Assembly (NCBI GenBank): GCA_015832175.1
Contig: WJXW01000001.1
Span: forward strand, 1,922,001-1,986,000
Source of the DNA: Paraphaeosphaeria minitans
Taxonomy: Eukaryota; Ascomycota; Dothideomycetes; Pleosporales; Didymosphaeriaceae
DNA length: 64,000 nt
Direction: 5' to 3'
How positions within the stretch are numbered: the stretch's first letter is position 1; the number at the start of each line of letters is the position of its first letter. Position numbers and translations under genes: made by a program. Shown here one piece after another: positions 1 to 12,687 of this stretch. The notes under the pieces were generated by a model. The model saw only the letters and a list, made by a program, of their open reading frames with translations, ran no database searches and was not told the DNA's origin.

Positions 1-300
1 GTAAATGCTGAACAATCGACTCCTCCCAGTCGTTTTATGCCGCCCTAGCTTTGCGCCAGAAATACGACAGCCCTGTACATCTACTCGCCGGCGTGCCGGA
101 CTTCAATGAGCTTCGTGTATGCAGAAAGAGACTGAACCCAAAAGGCCTCCGCGCCAACAATGTTAAATCCCACAACGCCTTCGCTATGCCATCAAGTCAT
201 CGTCATTTCACCAATGAGCCCGAAAGCCTCTTCTAGTGTTTCTGTTGTTTGCGTGTGTAAGAGGTACTACGCCTTGTAGTACCTTGTTCCCACAGGAGCA

Positions 301-3300
301 TCAAGTTCCGTTAGCTTGACCCTTGCTCTTGGCTTGTTCCGGGACCGTCTGTTGCTTGGCCCCGGATTCCGACGACACCATTCGCTTGTACATGCCCTGG
401 ACATTCTCCACCGTCGCGTCAGGCCGAGGCCAGTAGTTGCTCACCGTGTATTTCCTGCATCACTGTTAGCATCATTTCGGCGCATCTGCCTCCAAAGTAC
501 TCACCAGAGCTCATCCCCTCGAGCAGGATTGGTCCGCATGTGCGTGTTGATGTGGTTACCGACCGCTATAAGCTCCTTCTTGAGCACCTTGACGAGCTTT
601 TGCTTGTCCGGGTAATTCTTAGTAGTGGCCTTCTTCAGGCGTCCCAGGTTGTCATGCACCTGTTTCAAAGCCCTCTCCATGTCTGGATCCGTCTTCGAGT
701 CCTTAAGCTTGTGAGAGGGAGAGTTGACACTTGGCGCGTGGCTAGTGTGACCGTTCGCATGGCCATGTGAAGAGTGGTGTTTGTCGTTGTGTCGAGGACG
801 ATCGACCACATCGCTGATCTTGCGACGAATTTCGGGTGTGTTGGTATGCTGAGGACGGCGGTCGATGCTTCCGCGATCCCTCCGATGTTCTTTGCGATTG
901 TTCTCAGATGGGCGGTACTGATCGCTCTGCCGGTGTCTCTGATCCGGGGTGGCTTTATCGCGCTGGCGGCTCTCGGGTCGCTCCGAATGACGGTTGTCAC
1001 TGACGCTGACGCGGTGAGGTCTCTCGGAATCGCGAGAGATGCCCTTGCGCAATGCAGACGGAGCGGGACTGGCGGAGACGCTCGGCGCCTTGTCCACACG
1101 ACGCGCAGCGTTCAAGTGCTTCTTGTTGTTGCGATGGTGATTCTCCATAAGACGCTTCGCGTTGGGGTCGGCACCAGCCTTGTCCTTTAGGACCGTGAGC
1201 AAGTAGTTTGCACGACGCACGAGATGAACCGCGCCTGGCGACTTGGCGTTCTTCTCTTCTTTCTTGGTGCGCTCCTCTTTCTTGTCCACACGGTTCTCCT
1301 CGAGAAAGAACTTCTCCTTCAGGCCAAGGTCTGGATCATCGCGAATAGGCACCCACGCGCCATATCCGTGGCGGTTGATACCAACCATAAGCATGCCATC
1401 TTCTCGCGCACCCCAGGGACAAGAATAGCTGGCCGGCTTGATGGCGTCGAGAACCCTAAAGTTGCGCCAATCCGAGCCGGCCGCAATTGCTTCCTTAAGA
1501 ACGCGCATTTCGACAGGGCGATCAAGCATGGTCTCGGCGTTGATCTTCTTGACACCTTCGTGGTCAAACAGTACGGCCTTCTTGTCCTTCTTGGTCAGTT
1601 GCTTGCTTTCGCCCTCTTTCTTAATGTCGCCCCGTTGCTTCTCAATCTCTTCTTTAGCCTTGGTAATGACCACGTCTAGGGCAGCCTTAACAACGTCGAG
1701 GTCGCGCCCAATGAGTCTCGCGTCTCGCACCATGTCCTCGCCACGCTCCTCGAAAGAGCCATAGCGGTAACAAGCATGAACAAGCTTTCGGATTTCATTG
1801 GTGACCATGGGACGCTTCGGGTCGCTATTGGGACCCTCATCATCTGTCTGGTCGTCACTTCCAGGCATGGCTTCCCTAGCCCGTCTCTTGGCGGCGCGCT
1901 GTTCGCGCTCTCCGGATGTCGCGTGCGCTTTACGCTTCCTGGGGGCGCTCTCTTCTAGCAGCTTCTGCGTCTCTTCATCCTCCTTACGCTGCTGAATATC
2001 GGCCTTGACTGCCTCGAGCTCGTCTTTGGGAATGATGTCATCCCACTCCAAGTCGATCTTTACATCCGTGTATTCGAAAGCCTTGAGGAACTCTTCACCA
2101 CCGTCAGAGGTCAGACCTCCGACCTGTTCAGTCTTGTGCTCTTCGGCATTCTCGAGCAGAGCATCAATGTCAAGTTCTTCAAGCTTCTTTTGGTTGCCCG
2201 ATTGCTCAAACATCTTCTGACCACGGCGCTTAAGAATGTTGTTGATATCGTCAGCCGAGCTTGGCTCTGCTCCTATTTTACTCATTTTGTCATTGAGTTC
2301 CTTTTGCTGACGATCGGTCACACCGCGCTGGATTGTAATGAACTCAAGCATACGCTTGTTACGAGCACGTTCCAGGATTTCTTCTTCGATCGTATCTTTG
2401 GATACGAGACGGTAGACGGTGACAGGCTTTTGTTGTCCGATGCGGTGGGCTCGAGCCATGGCTTGCAGATCAGCCTGAGGATTCCAATCTGAGTCAAAAA
2501 GCACCACAGTATCAGCAGTCATCAGGTTGATACCAAGACCACCAGCGCGGGTGGACAAGAGAAAGCAGTAGTCCTCGCTACCAGGAGTATTGAAGTGGTC
2601 AATGGCGATCTTACGATCACTTGAAGGGACGGTACCATCCAGTCGCTGGAACTGATAGTTCCTGAGTCGCATATAGTCGGTGAGGATGTCCAGCATGTGT
2701 ACCATCTGGCTGAAGATAAGCACGCGATGGCCGTCGGCTTTCAGTTTCGTCAACAGACGGTCGAGAAGCATCATCTTTCCGCTAGTGGTAACGATGGTTT
2801 TCAAGGTCTCGTCCTTTGAGGCACCCTCTTTCAAGAACTTGGATTCGGCGTTGGGGAAGAGCAGAGCATGATTACTGGCTTTTTTCAACTCCATAACGAT
2901 GTTGAGAAGTGACTGCTTCTGGCCCTGACCACCCTCGTTCAGAGCCTCGTAGTTGCGAGTGAGGATGTTCTTGTAGTACTCCAGCTGGATGTCGGACAAC
3001 TCAACCCTGAGAATCTTTTCAGACTTGGGTGGGAGGTCATTCTCAACCTTCTCCTTCGTCCGACGGATCATGTAGGGCTGAATAGCAGCGCTAAGCTCAG
3101 CGAGCTTGACACTAGCATCTTCCGATGCGAGGTCGACGTTCTCATCGAAAGTGACTTTACCAGGCATAAGGAAATCCATCAAAGCCGACAATTCTCCCAA
3201 TGTGTTTTGGATGGGAGTACCGGTAATGAGGAGACGGCTAGGGGCTGAGAAACCAAGCAGCCTCTCATACAGTTGAGATTCACGATTCTTCAGCCGATGG

Positions 3301-5335
3301 GCCTCATCGACCGCCAGGAACTGCCATTTGATTCTCGAGAGGAATTGCCAGTCCAGAAGAACATACTCGTAGGTGGTCACGAGCACGTTGAACTTGACTT
3401 TCTTCTCACTGCCGTCGACTAGAAGCTCGTAGTCCTGGATGATTCTTCGGGCTTCACTGCCGCCAGTATAGATGACGTAGTTGATGTCAGGGGTCCAGTT
3501 GTTAAATGTGTCGGCCCAGGCAGGCATTGTTGACAAGGGGACGACGCAAAGGAAGGGACCTTGTTGTCGCCGATCATGCTTGAGCCAGTTCATGAAAGAC
3601 ACTGTCTGAACAGTCTTGCCCAGTCCCATCTCATCGGCCAGGATGACATTGGTACCTCTGACCCAGTTGTGCGCCAGGAAGTTGAGCCCGTGAAGCTGAA
3701 ACGACCGAAGCTTGCCAAACTTGATGTAATCAGGCTGCTCTTCTAAGGGTTTGAATTTCCGCCGGGTATGCAAGCTAGTCTCTCTGGGGTCGGAGATAGG
3801 TCGGTTGGTCTGGCGGTCGAGGAATCGATCGATCTCACCCTGCGCCAGTTCGCTTATCAAAGACGCCGCCTCCCAAGTTGAATTATCGTAGCTCAGTCCT
3901 TTCCCTACAACATGGTTAGGTAATCTCGACAGGGGTAGGGTCGTCGCACTTACACTTGACGTAGTATTCTGTTTCTTCGTCGCCTTCGCGCGAACCGATC
4001 ACCCGCTCCACGACATGGAAATCAAGCAGACTCTCGCGTTGCCCTTCGCGTGTGACCATATGCTGTTCAAAATCTTCGGGATCGATCTTTTTGCGAGAGT
4101 GAATATGCATGTCGGTGAGGACGGGTCCTTTGAAGTAGTTGTCGAGTTTTCGCCAGCCTTTGCATGAGACGATCATACTGTGCTCTTCCCACGTGGAATG
4201 GTAGTGCGCTTTGTCCTGCCATTTGATCTGGATATACTGTTAGCATAGTCGAAGGCCTGGAATCGGTAAACTGACCAGATACTCAAAATCCTTCTTCTGG
4301 ACAGAGTAAGGATCCAATTCTACAGGGTGTCAGTGCCAGTGCGAATACAGGACCTGATACACCATACCAATATTAGGCTTCGGCCGATGATCCAACACCT
4401 TGTCGATTGCGGGGCCAGTGTCCTCGGCCGCAGCGGCAGCCCAGTAGTTGGGGGTCATCTCGTCTTCCTCTTCCTCGAAGGACTCTTCGCCATCCTCGTT
4501 ATAGTTCGTAACAGCTTTTGTCCGTCGCGCTGAGAATCGGACCTCGGCCTGTGAAGGCGGCAGCTGGCCCTCAGCTACGAGCTGTCGGCGCTGTCGCTCC
4601 TTCTTGCTTGGGATGTCGCGGCGTGCCCCGACAAAGCCGTCGGATTCGTCGGAATCGGTATTCGTGGAGCGGTAGACGGGTGTAGGTTGGTTAGAGGCTA
4701 TGGCGGATGGTCAGCAGTGATGGAATGAAGATGGCGGGCGTGAGAAAGTACCTTTCCGTGATGCGGTCTTTTGGCGCTTGCGCGGCACATCAGAATCCGA
4801 ACCATCGTCCTCATCGCTGCTATCGACCTAGACACTATTAGAAAGAGGTACGGAGCCAGGTAAGGGTACCAACAACGCGACGGCTTGGACGTGCTCGGCC
4901 CTATACTACGGTCAGCTGGAAAGTGCAATGCAGGTAGAGGCTGCTTACGCTTCGACGCAGGCCATACAGCTCTGGGTTCGCCTCAAAATCGTCCTCGACG
5001 CTGGCTTTGCGCTTGCTGGGCCGGCTTGAACCTTGCGATGATGAGCTGCGGGCGCGGCGGCGGTCCTCTTCAGGCGGCGGGCTGTCAGAGCCAAAATCAC
5101 TGTCTGCCTCGCCCTCAGCGTCTTCTGAAGTCTCTGCATCAACTTCCATCTGCTCGTTCTCTTCATATTCCTCTCCATCGGCGTCGGCATCTCCATCTTC
5201 GTCTGACGATGCGGCGGCAGGCTCTTGGGTCTCAGAGAGGGCATCCTCGCTAGGCGGTGAAGGAGCAGACGTCATAGCGGTATCTGACGCGATCGGCGAG
5301 GAGTGTCCGTTCATATATGGGACCGAGTCGGCCAT
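301..5335 (-). CDS. CHD1: CHD1-type chromodomain helicase (ATP-dependent chromatin remodeler)
   Basis: Nucleosome-spacing remodeler acting on transcribed chromatin. Several N-terminal exons encode an acidic Ser/Glu-rich tail and then two chromodomains (about 4330-3870; the second ends in a WKGLSYDNSTW motif formed across an intron). The large exon 501-3860 carries the SNF2 ATPase with Walker A DEMGLGKT, the DEAH box VDEAHRLKN and helicase motif VI (ARAHRIGQ). After it come the SANT/SLIDE-like region and the C-terminal CHCT/DUF4208 domain. The open frame stops just past ELW, but a GTGAGT donor there joins an exon at about 301-455 that completes DUF4208 (KYTVSNYWPRPDATVENVQ) and ends in TGA at 301-303. 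The start used is the ATG at 5335; an upstream 7-nt coding exon at 5780-5786 would also splice in frame. Head-to-head with RLI1. Family assignment is very secure; exact N-terminus is not. Confidence 0.92.
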
Positions 5336-6233
5336 AGCGGAGGGTACGACGATGGACGCGGCTGCGTAGATGGTCAGCGTGACAATTCAATGAGCACACG
5401 TCGGATGAAGATGCCGATGGGTGCGTTGTGTAGAGCAGAGTTACGCGACTCAAGCAAATCAACAATCGCGAAGTAACAAGCAGCAACTCGGGAGCAATCC
5501 GGGTTTGATGAAAGACGGACGCGGTTGATGGAAACGTGCGCGGAAGGTAGCGTGCGGCTTCAGACAGGGCTCGTTCACCCGGAGGTGCCAGTGACAGGCG
5601 GCAGGACGTCGAAGGGCACGAGAAAGATCAGGAACCATCGGTATCGAGTTCGTATAGGCGGTTCGCGGATGGAGGAGGGCGGCGCGAGATGAACATGTGC
5701 GGATGCGAGGACGGATACGAGACGGCGGATTCGCCAGCCGGCAGAGAGAGATGAGTGCGCGGAGGAGAGAGAAACTTACTGTCCATGGTTGTACCCCAGG
5801 CAGGGAGCTCCTGGTCTGTATCGGGGGAGACGTGGTGGTGGGCGGGCACAAGTAGGTATCTACTGACTTGTGGGAAGATGCGAGGCCCAAGCACAGAAAC
5901 CGACCGCAGGGTCACGTGCAGAGGCGCTGCGCCCACCGAGCCAATCAGCGTGCAGGCTACTACGATGACCGTTGTGTCGTGAACGTCGTTGATCCTAGGT
6001 CTCGAAACTCGATATTCTCTGTCGTGTACCCACTTTCTACGCTGTACACAGGCGGTAGCTTGGTAAGTCGATGTTGGGGCGCGCACTCTCTCCGCGGTAC
6101 TGACATTGTGTTTCGTAGTCACCCACGAGCCACACCTAAATTCACAGCGTGCCCCGCCATCTACGTGGGCCTTTGCAGCGCGAAACCTCCACCTCCCAAC
6201 TCCACGCCCGCACTATTCGCTGCAACCGCGACC
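5336..6233. promoter_or_regulatory. Shared divergent promoter of CHD1 and RLI1
   Basis: Intergenic segment between the outward-facing starts of CHD1 and RLI1. It contains an RTCACGTG box at 5911-5918 (GTCACGTG, the Cbf1/CDEI-type bHLH site). On the minus strand lies a candidate CHD1 5' intron (5362-5779, GTAAGT donor, CGCAG acceptor with a CTGAC branch motif just upstream). No other gene is evident. Function as a bidirectional promoter is inferred from layout only. Confidence 0.45.
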
Positions 6234-8255
6234 ATGTCGGACAGACTCACCCGGTATGCTTCCCTGTAGACACCTTTCATACTTTTATACTGACACACGC
6301 CAGTATTGCGATTGTCAGCAACGACAAGGCAAGTGCTGCCCCGCAGTCGTGTTCGAAATTTCTCTAACATGAAGTGTGCGCGAACAGTGCAAGCCAAAGG
6401 TCAGTCGCAACCCCGCGAAGCCCGCCAACCTTCTCTCATAGGACGCAGAAATGTAGGCAAGAGTGCAAGAAGTCGTGCCCCGTGGTGCGCACTGGAAAGC
6501 TGTGCATCGAAGTCGACAACACCTCCAAGATCGCTTTCATCTCCGAGCGCCTGTGCATAGGATGCGGTATCTGCCCCAAGAAGTGCCCCTTCGACGCCAT
6601 CAACATCATCAACTTGCCCACCAACCTCGAGACACAAGTCACGCATCGATACTCGGCCAACAGCTTCAAGCTGCATCGCCTGCCCATGCCCCGTCCGGGC
6701 CAGGTGTTGGGATTGGTTGGCACAAACGGTATCGGAAAGAGTACGGCACTGAAGATCCTGAGCGGCAAGCTGAAGCCTAACCTTGGTCGCTACGATAACC
6801 CGCCGGACTGGGAGGAGATTCTGAAGTACTTCCGTGGATCGGAACTGCAGAGTAAGACCGCGCGCGTGCCTTGCGCGGGATATGGGTTGACACGGCGCAG
6901 ACTACTTCACCAAGGTCCTCGAGGACGACCTCAAGGCTGTCGTCAAGCCTCAGTATGTCGACCAGATCCCCAAGGCCATCAAAGGAACGAACAAAGCAGT
7001 CGGCCATCTCATCGAGAGCCGCTCTCAGATGGACAACCTCGAGGAGATCACCGAGGTCCTTGAGCTGAAGCACGTGTACGAGCGTGACGTGACATTGCTT
7101 TCCGGTGGAGAGCTGCAGCGTTTTGCCATCGGTACTGTCTGTGTCCAGAAGGCAGATGTGTACATGTTCGACGAGCCTTCCTCGTTCCTTGACGTAAAGC
7201 AGCGTCTTGCCGCTGCTCGCATGATTCGCAGCCTGCTCCGCCCTGACGACTATGTCATCGTCGTAGAGCACGATTTGTCCGTGCTGGACTATCTTTCCGA
7301 CTTCATCTGCGTCCTTTACGGCAAGCCTGCCGTCTACGGTGTAGTCACCCTCCCGGCCTCTGTGCGTGAAGGAATTAACATCTTCCTCGATGGTAACATT
7401 CCCACCGAGAACCTGCGTTTCCGCGAGGAGTCCCTGCAGTTCCGTATTGCTGAGGCTGGTGACGAGTTCCTTACCGACAAGTCCAACGCATACGGCTACC
7501 CCAAGATGGCCAAGACCCTCGGCGACTTCCACCTGGAGATCGACGCAGGCCAGTTTACTGACTCCGAGATCATCGTCATGATGGGCGAGAACGGTACCGG
7601 AAAGACTACTTTCTGTAAGATGCTTGCCGGTGCCCTGCAGCCCGATGACGGCAAGAAGGTCCCGCCCATGAACATCAGCATGAAGCCACAAAAGATCACG
7701 CCCAAGTTCACCGGCACCGTCCGCCAGCTCTTCTTTAAGAAGATCAAGGCTGCCTTCCTCAGCCCGCAGTTCCAAACCGATGTCTACAAGCCCCTCAAGA
7801 TGGACGACTTCATTGATCAGGAGGTCCAGAACCTGTCCGGTGGTGAATTGCAGCGTGTTGCCATTGTCCTCGCGCTTGGCATGCCCGCCGATATCTACCT
7901 CATCGACGAGCCCTCGGCCTACCTCGACTCGGAGCAACGTATCGTCGCCGCCCGCGTCATCAAGCGCTTCATCATGCACGCGAAGAAGACCGCCTTCGTT
8001 GTCGAGCACGACTTCATCATGGCTACCTACCTCGCGGACCGTGTCATCGTCTTCGACGGTCAGCCCGCCATCTCCTCGCGCGCAAACACCCCTGAGTCCC
8101 TCCTCAGCGGCTGCAACAAGTTCCTCAAGAACCTCGACGTCACATTCCGCCGCGACCCCAACTCCTACCGCCCCCGCATTAACAAGTTCAACTCCCAGCT
8201 CGACCAGGAGCAGAAGCTTCACGGCAACTACTTCTTCCTCGAGGACGAGGCCTGA
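6234..8255 (+). CDS. RLI1: ABCE1/RLI1 ribosome-recycling ATPase
   Basis: Essential cytoplasmic iron-sulfur ABC protein that splits ribosomes after termination and helps export and initiation. Five exons were reconstructed: 6234-6253, 6304-6328, 6388-6399, 6449-6851 and 6901-8255. They sum to 1815 nt, 604 residues, the normal family length. The N-terminus reads [15 protein letters not shown], then CKPK from a 12-nt exon, then the Cys-rich cluster [13 protein letters not shown] and the second ferredoxin motif [13 protein letters not shown]. Two ABC domains follow: GTNGIGKST with [12 protein letters not shown], and GENGTGKTT with [11 protein letters not shown]. It ends in the usual hinge and C-terminus. 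Intron 2 begins GC (GCAAGT) rather than GT. The long minus-strand ORF opposite this gene is a codon-bias shadow. Divergent from CHD1. Confidence 0.95.
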
Positions 8256-9229
8256 AGGCGCCAAGGACGAGAACTACGACCCACGGCCCCCGCGCAACGA
8301 AGCGCGGCTGTAAGAAGCGCGGGCTGAGGGCGCGTCTGGGCACGCTGCTGGACGATGAGGGTGCGGCGGATGAAGACGATGAGGACGATGGTGGCGCAGC
8401 GCGGCGCGGCGGTCGTCCTGTGCTATGTACGTGCTGGTCACCTAGTGGTGGCTGTGTAGTTGAGAGCGTAGCACGGGTGAAGCTAGGGGATCGCTGCCGA
8501 CAGCGAGGCCTTGAGTGAGGAGGTACACGGCGTGCTTCGGCGTGTAAAAAAGTCCTGGTGATACAACAGTCAGTCAGTCGTATAGTCCGCGCAACAAGGC
8601 GACCAATACATGCCTGCCCTCCCTATAATGCGATATGCCGTCAGCCTTGAGGGAGCGCGTTACTCACAAAGTTGACTTTGGTCGAGACAGCCTTGAGTCC
8701 ATGATCCACTTATGATTCGTCGCAATGTATCGAGTTCAATTCGGCAGATCACAACTATATACGATTCATTTTTGAAATAGGAGGAAAGGGAAGGTCTCAA
8801 TGTTTGTAGCGAGCTGGACAATCACACTTCTCACCCATCAACGCTTAAATCTAACTTGTCTCAATTCCCCCCAAGATCTTGCCCAGTAACCGTTTCAACG
8901 ACCAGAATAGCCTTTGTGCCGTTTCTCGAATTGCCGCAGTTGTCGAGACCGGAGGCCCCAGGTCAGCTATGATATTGCAGCTACGGCTATGGGCGCCTGT
9001 CAGCCATGGCCTATGTACGAGCACACAGCATGCGACAGGGGTGGTGTTGCGGTTTGCTCAGCGCTCAGTCCCGGCCTCACCCACAACGCCAGACTCTGCC
9101 CACGCTCACTCCTAAGTCTCTCCACACATAGCCCCCTTCTCCTCGCCCCACCGCATCCCCACCGCCTCTACTACCCACTATCGCCGAACGATTCAGCTCT
9201 GAATGAAGCTTAGTATTGTCGTATTCAAA

Positions 9230-9705
9230 ATGCACGCCTCCTCCTCTAGCACGAAAGTAACTTAGTCCCACTTATGCTTCTATATACCTTATGCTCGATG
9301 CTTCGTCCTAGATCCTCCCTGCATAGCCCGCCGCCAACCCCCTCTTCTCGGCCCGCCTCCTCGCCGACCCGCAATTTCCGGATGTAAGATATTTCGACGG
9401 CTGTGTGGGGCATCGATGAGCGTATGGCGGAGTTGAAGGCTGAAGAGACGAAGTGGTTCGCGGGGACGTATATCAAGGGTAGGTGTTTAATACGCAATGG
9501 TACCTGAGAGATAGAGGTAGATGCGTAGTAGCTTTCTTTCCATGTCAATATCTGCCGGATACCTTTAGTAGCATGCTATCCCATATCCGCCTTGTACCCC
9601 TCAGAGATAAACCCGGTGTCGACCTCAAACAAGTGAGGCGAGATCGTAAAGAGGATCCTGAAAAAGGGCGAGACGGGTAAGGGGAAATACACGTGGAGCA
9701 TTTGA
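9230..9705 (+). CDS. Possible overlooked small four-exon gene (69 aa, function unknown)
   Basis: I do not recognise this protein. Four pieces splice in one frame with GT-AG introns: 9230-9256, 9327-9383, 9421-9478 and 9638-9705. They total 210 nt, 69 residues plus stop. The product begins MHASSSSTK, continues NPLFSARLLADPQFPD, then a charged helix-like part (RMAELKAEETKWFAGTYIKG) and ends KGKYTWSI. The composition looks like real protein and unlike the surrounding UTR sequence. Weak points are the 37-nt second intron and the lack of a recognised domain. It could also be the eroded tail of a larger gene. No signal peptide or membrane segment is visible. Lies between RLI1 and the 3' end of PRP40. 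Confidence 0.35.
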
Positions 9706-10121
9706 GCAAGATGAGTTCTCTATTTGGTGTTTGGTAGGCTACAAGGTAATGGGTAGGGAGCTAAACAATGGGTGGGAAAGGGAAAAGCGACTGGTTAATC
9801 GAGAAGACGAATTCACTCTACGCAGCGAGGGATTTAAATTTCCAAAAGCATCTGTCGACGGTTAAGATGAATCGTACATATGCCGAAGCCTTTAATGCCT
9901 TGTCGACAAGCGTCTTGATTGTCGACGTCTGGCTGTCCCGGATAATCGACCTTAGAAGCGCGCCACGCCCATCGTGATAACTGGCACGGTGATGTTGCAG
10001 CGGCAGTGATCAGCGCCTGAGGCAAGTGGCATGCAGATCATGACGAAATAAAGGCACAACAGTCTGCAGGAGCCGAGCCTAGGCTGTCAATAAATGGCCA
10101 CAACTGACGGATGCTGCACGT

Positions 10122-12687
10122 TCAGTCCTCCTCAATCTCCCCTTCCTCGCTTCCTGATCGAAGAGCACGCTCTTCTTGCTTGGGAGGCTCGGGAACAGGA
10201 GTCTTGGACTTACGATCAGCACGAGGGGAATAGCGGGCGCGCTATACATGGTTAGTATGTACATAGGGATCTACCACTTTGGCGGGGTTTACATACCTTG
10301 CTATCGCGCCTGGACATGCTCTCATCGCTTTCACGACGGCGTCGAGTCGAGGTGGTGCGGGCGCCAGAACTGTCACCGTAGTCAAGCTCGCTCACACTAC
10401 GCTCGCGCGGATCTGCGCGACTAGCAGCAGGATCGCCTCGCGGAATGTATGAGCGTTCGCGCTCAGCCTCGCGCTCGCGCCTCTCACGCACGTAGAAGTC
10501 GCCGCTGCCTCGGCGGGAACCGCCGTACCGATCGCTGTCTCGCTCACGATCACGACGGTGAGGAGGCGAGAGACCTGTGCTGTCGTTGTTTCTGTACCGA
10601 GCTTCTCGGTCCTCCTGAGCTCGGCGGCGCTCAGCAGCATAAGGATCGTTTTCAGGTGAGCGTGTGCGGGTACGATGGCGTCGGTGAGAGTCAGAATGCC
10701 CGTTGCGGTACTCACGATCATCACGCCGGTCCCGTCTGTCTCGGTCCTTATCCCTATCCCTCTCACGATCACGCGTATCGCGCCGATTACGGTCGCGCCG
10801 ATCACTCTCCTTCTCCTTGAGGCGGCGCATGTACTTGTCGAATGCGGATTGGCGGAGTGAGTCTGATTTTAGTGCGCTGTACTCTTTCGTCTTTTCGACA
10901 CGAGGACGTATCGTTTCCCAGGTATCCGAAAGTGTCACAGGTGGTTCGAGGCGCTTGAGTACGGCGCGCAAGTCGTCCATCGCATAACGCGCATCGTGCT
11001 CCTGCTCCTGCAGTTCGTCGGCCTCTCGCTTCTTGACCTTAGCCAAGACATAGTCGAAGATGAGCTTCATGGTATGATCGTCAATATGACCAATACGAGG
11101 GTTAGCGCGCATAACACTCAAGTATTCTTCAAAAGGGGTCGAAGCTGTAACCTCAAAGCGTTCATCCTGGTTTTCGTTAGCCATGGTCGCAATGTTGACG
11201 AGTCGGAAGACTAACCTCCTGCACTGTCAAGGCGAATCGACGCAGGGAACGGAACTTGTTCTCTTCGTCCTCAAGGGCGTCCCAGAACAAATCAAGCGGC
11301 GATGATCCGCCTTGTCCTAGAATCGCGACGTATCGCGGGTCCTCCTGAATCAGTGGATGGATATCTTTCCATTTGGTGCCAGCTCGGAGCTTGCCAGCCT
11401 TTTGAAGCCCCTGCAAAAGCTGCTTGAACCCGTCTCGGTTCTTCCGCTCCACGCGCTGTTTTTGACGTCTCTCGGCCTGCACCCGGTCGTTGTGATCGCG
11501 CTGAAGCTGCCTGATATGCTTTTCGAAGGTACTGAGCACGTCGGAGCGGGTGAGAGGCTCGAACCTCTCACTGTTGAAAGCCTGGCTTTGCTTTAGCTGC
11601 TCCTCGGCCGCATGCCAGCGAGTGAAGGGCTCTAGATCCATGGCTTCCATCAGCGACATTACGTCGTCCAAAGCAGTCTTCTTGTCTTCCTTCTCCTGCT
11701 GAGCGTGAGCTTTAGTCAGAGTGACGATGTATTCCTCGAAAAGTCGCCGACGCTCGTTGTCGTCCTTGGCAGACCGGAAGATGGTCTCATCCTCCAAGAT
11801 GGGCCGCGCGGTCTTCCATCGAGTGTAGGGCTTGATTTCAGGATGAGAGCGCAGCATTGCCATGAAGTCGGAGCGCAGCTTCTCCTGGCGACTCTGCTCC
11901 TTGTTTTTTTCTTCGGCGCGGAGATCCTCGCAGTACTTTCTGAAGGCTTCCTCGCGCTTCTCTGGGTCGGGGATGGCGCGCCAGTTGGGGTCCTTGATAC
12001 CGGCGCGAATAGCACGCGCCCACTCCCAGTCAGGCTGGACCTTGAACTGCTTGAGCAGTTTGTTGAAGGCCAGCACAGCGTCGTTGGGGTTTGCGAACTG
12101 GATGTCATTGGACGGCGCGAATGCCATGCTCGCGCGCTCCCCGTTCCCGAAGCCAGGATCACGGTCGCGGTCACGGTCACGCTCTCGGTCGCGGTCTCGT
12201 CGGTCCGGCTGGTAGTTGTCGCGCTCGCGCATGGGTTCGCGATCAAAGCGATGTTGATCACGATCACGGGGGCCGGTGGGAATCGCAGGACCAGCAGCCC
12301 ATGAGTTACTGTGGACACTGTTAGTGGCTACTCTGCAGAACATGCGCAATGTACTTACGAAGGGCCTGGAGGGGGCGGTCTGGCCACGCGATCCATGTTC
12401 TGTTTGACCTCGGCCGGTGGCTCCCAGGTCGTCTCCTGGGTCTCCTTGTGCGCCCAGTACGGCTTGCCATTGTATTCGAGAATCTGCCAATCAGTGCCCA
12501 CCGTCGCACGCTCTTCGGGCGTCATCAGCTCTTCAGGCTTCGTCCATTGCGTCACGTTGGTGAGGGCGTTGAAGTAATAAGTTTTGCCTTCGGGCGTTGT
12601 CACGCTCTTCCATGCTGGCGGTGGGAGCGGCATGCCTCCAGGCGGTGGGAAGGGCATGCCGTTTGGCGGCGCCACGTACCCATTCAT
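10122..12687 (-). CDS. PRP40: Pre-mRNA processing protein PRP40 (WW and FF domains)
   Basis: U1 snRNP-associated splicing factor that bridges the 5' splice site and branch-point complexes. Exon 1 starts at the ATG at 12687 (MNGYVAPPNG) and encodes two WW domains (WKSVTTPEGKTYYFNALTNV; WQILEYNGKPYWAHKETQET). Exon 2 encodes an Arg/Asp-rich linker and successive FF domains (AVLAFNKLLKQFKVQPDWEW; FRSAKDDNERRRLFEEYIVT). Exon 3 carries the last FF-type repeat and an RD/RE-rich tail. The final exon ends RSGSEEGEIEED with TGA at 10122-10124. Introns lie near 12310-12360, 11175-11210 and 10243-10300. An upstream in-frame TTG is not taken as the start. Only 297 bp separate its start from the divergent TRS65-like gene. 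Confidence 0.93.

Noticed and set aside
6777..8264. 495-codon open frame on the minus strand opposite RLI1
   Set aside because: Mirror frame produced by strong codon bias of RLI1; no domain or start context, and the plus strand is conserved protein throughout.
7780..8313. Ser/Thr-rich plus-strand ORF in another frame of RLI1
   Set aside because: Out-of-frame reading of GC-rich third positions of the ABC domain.
12140..12230. Repetitive CGGTCGCGGTC-type run considered as a microsatellite
   Set aside because: It is the coding sequence of the Arg-Asp/Glu repeats of PRP40, not an independent repeat element.
11705..12304. 199-codon plus-strand ORF opposite PRP40
   Set aside because: Antisense of the RD-repeat and FF-domain exon; Val/Leu-rich with no family.
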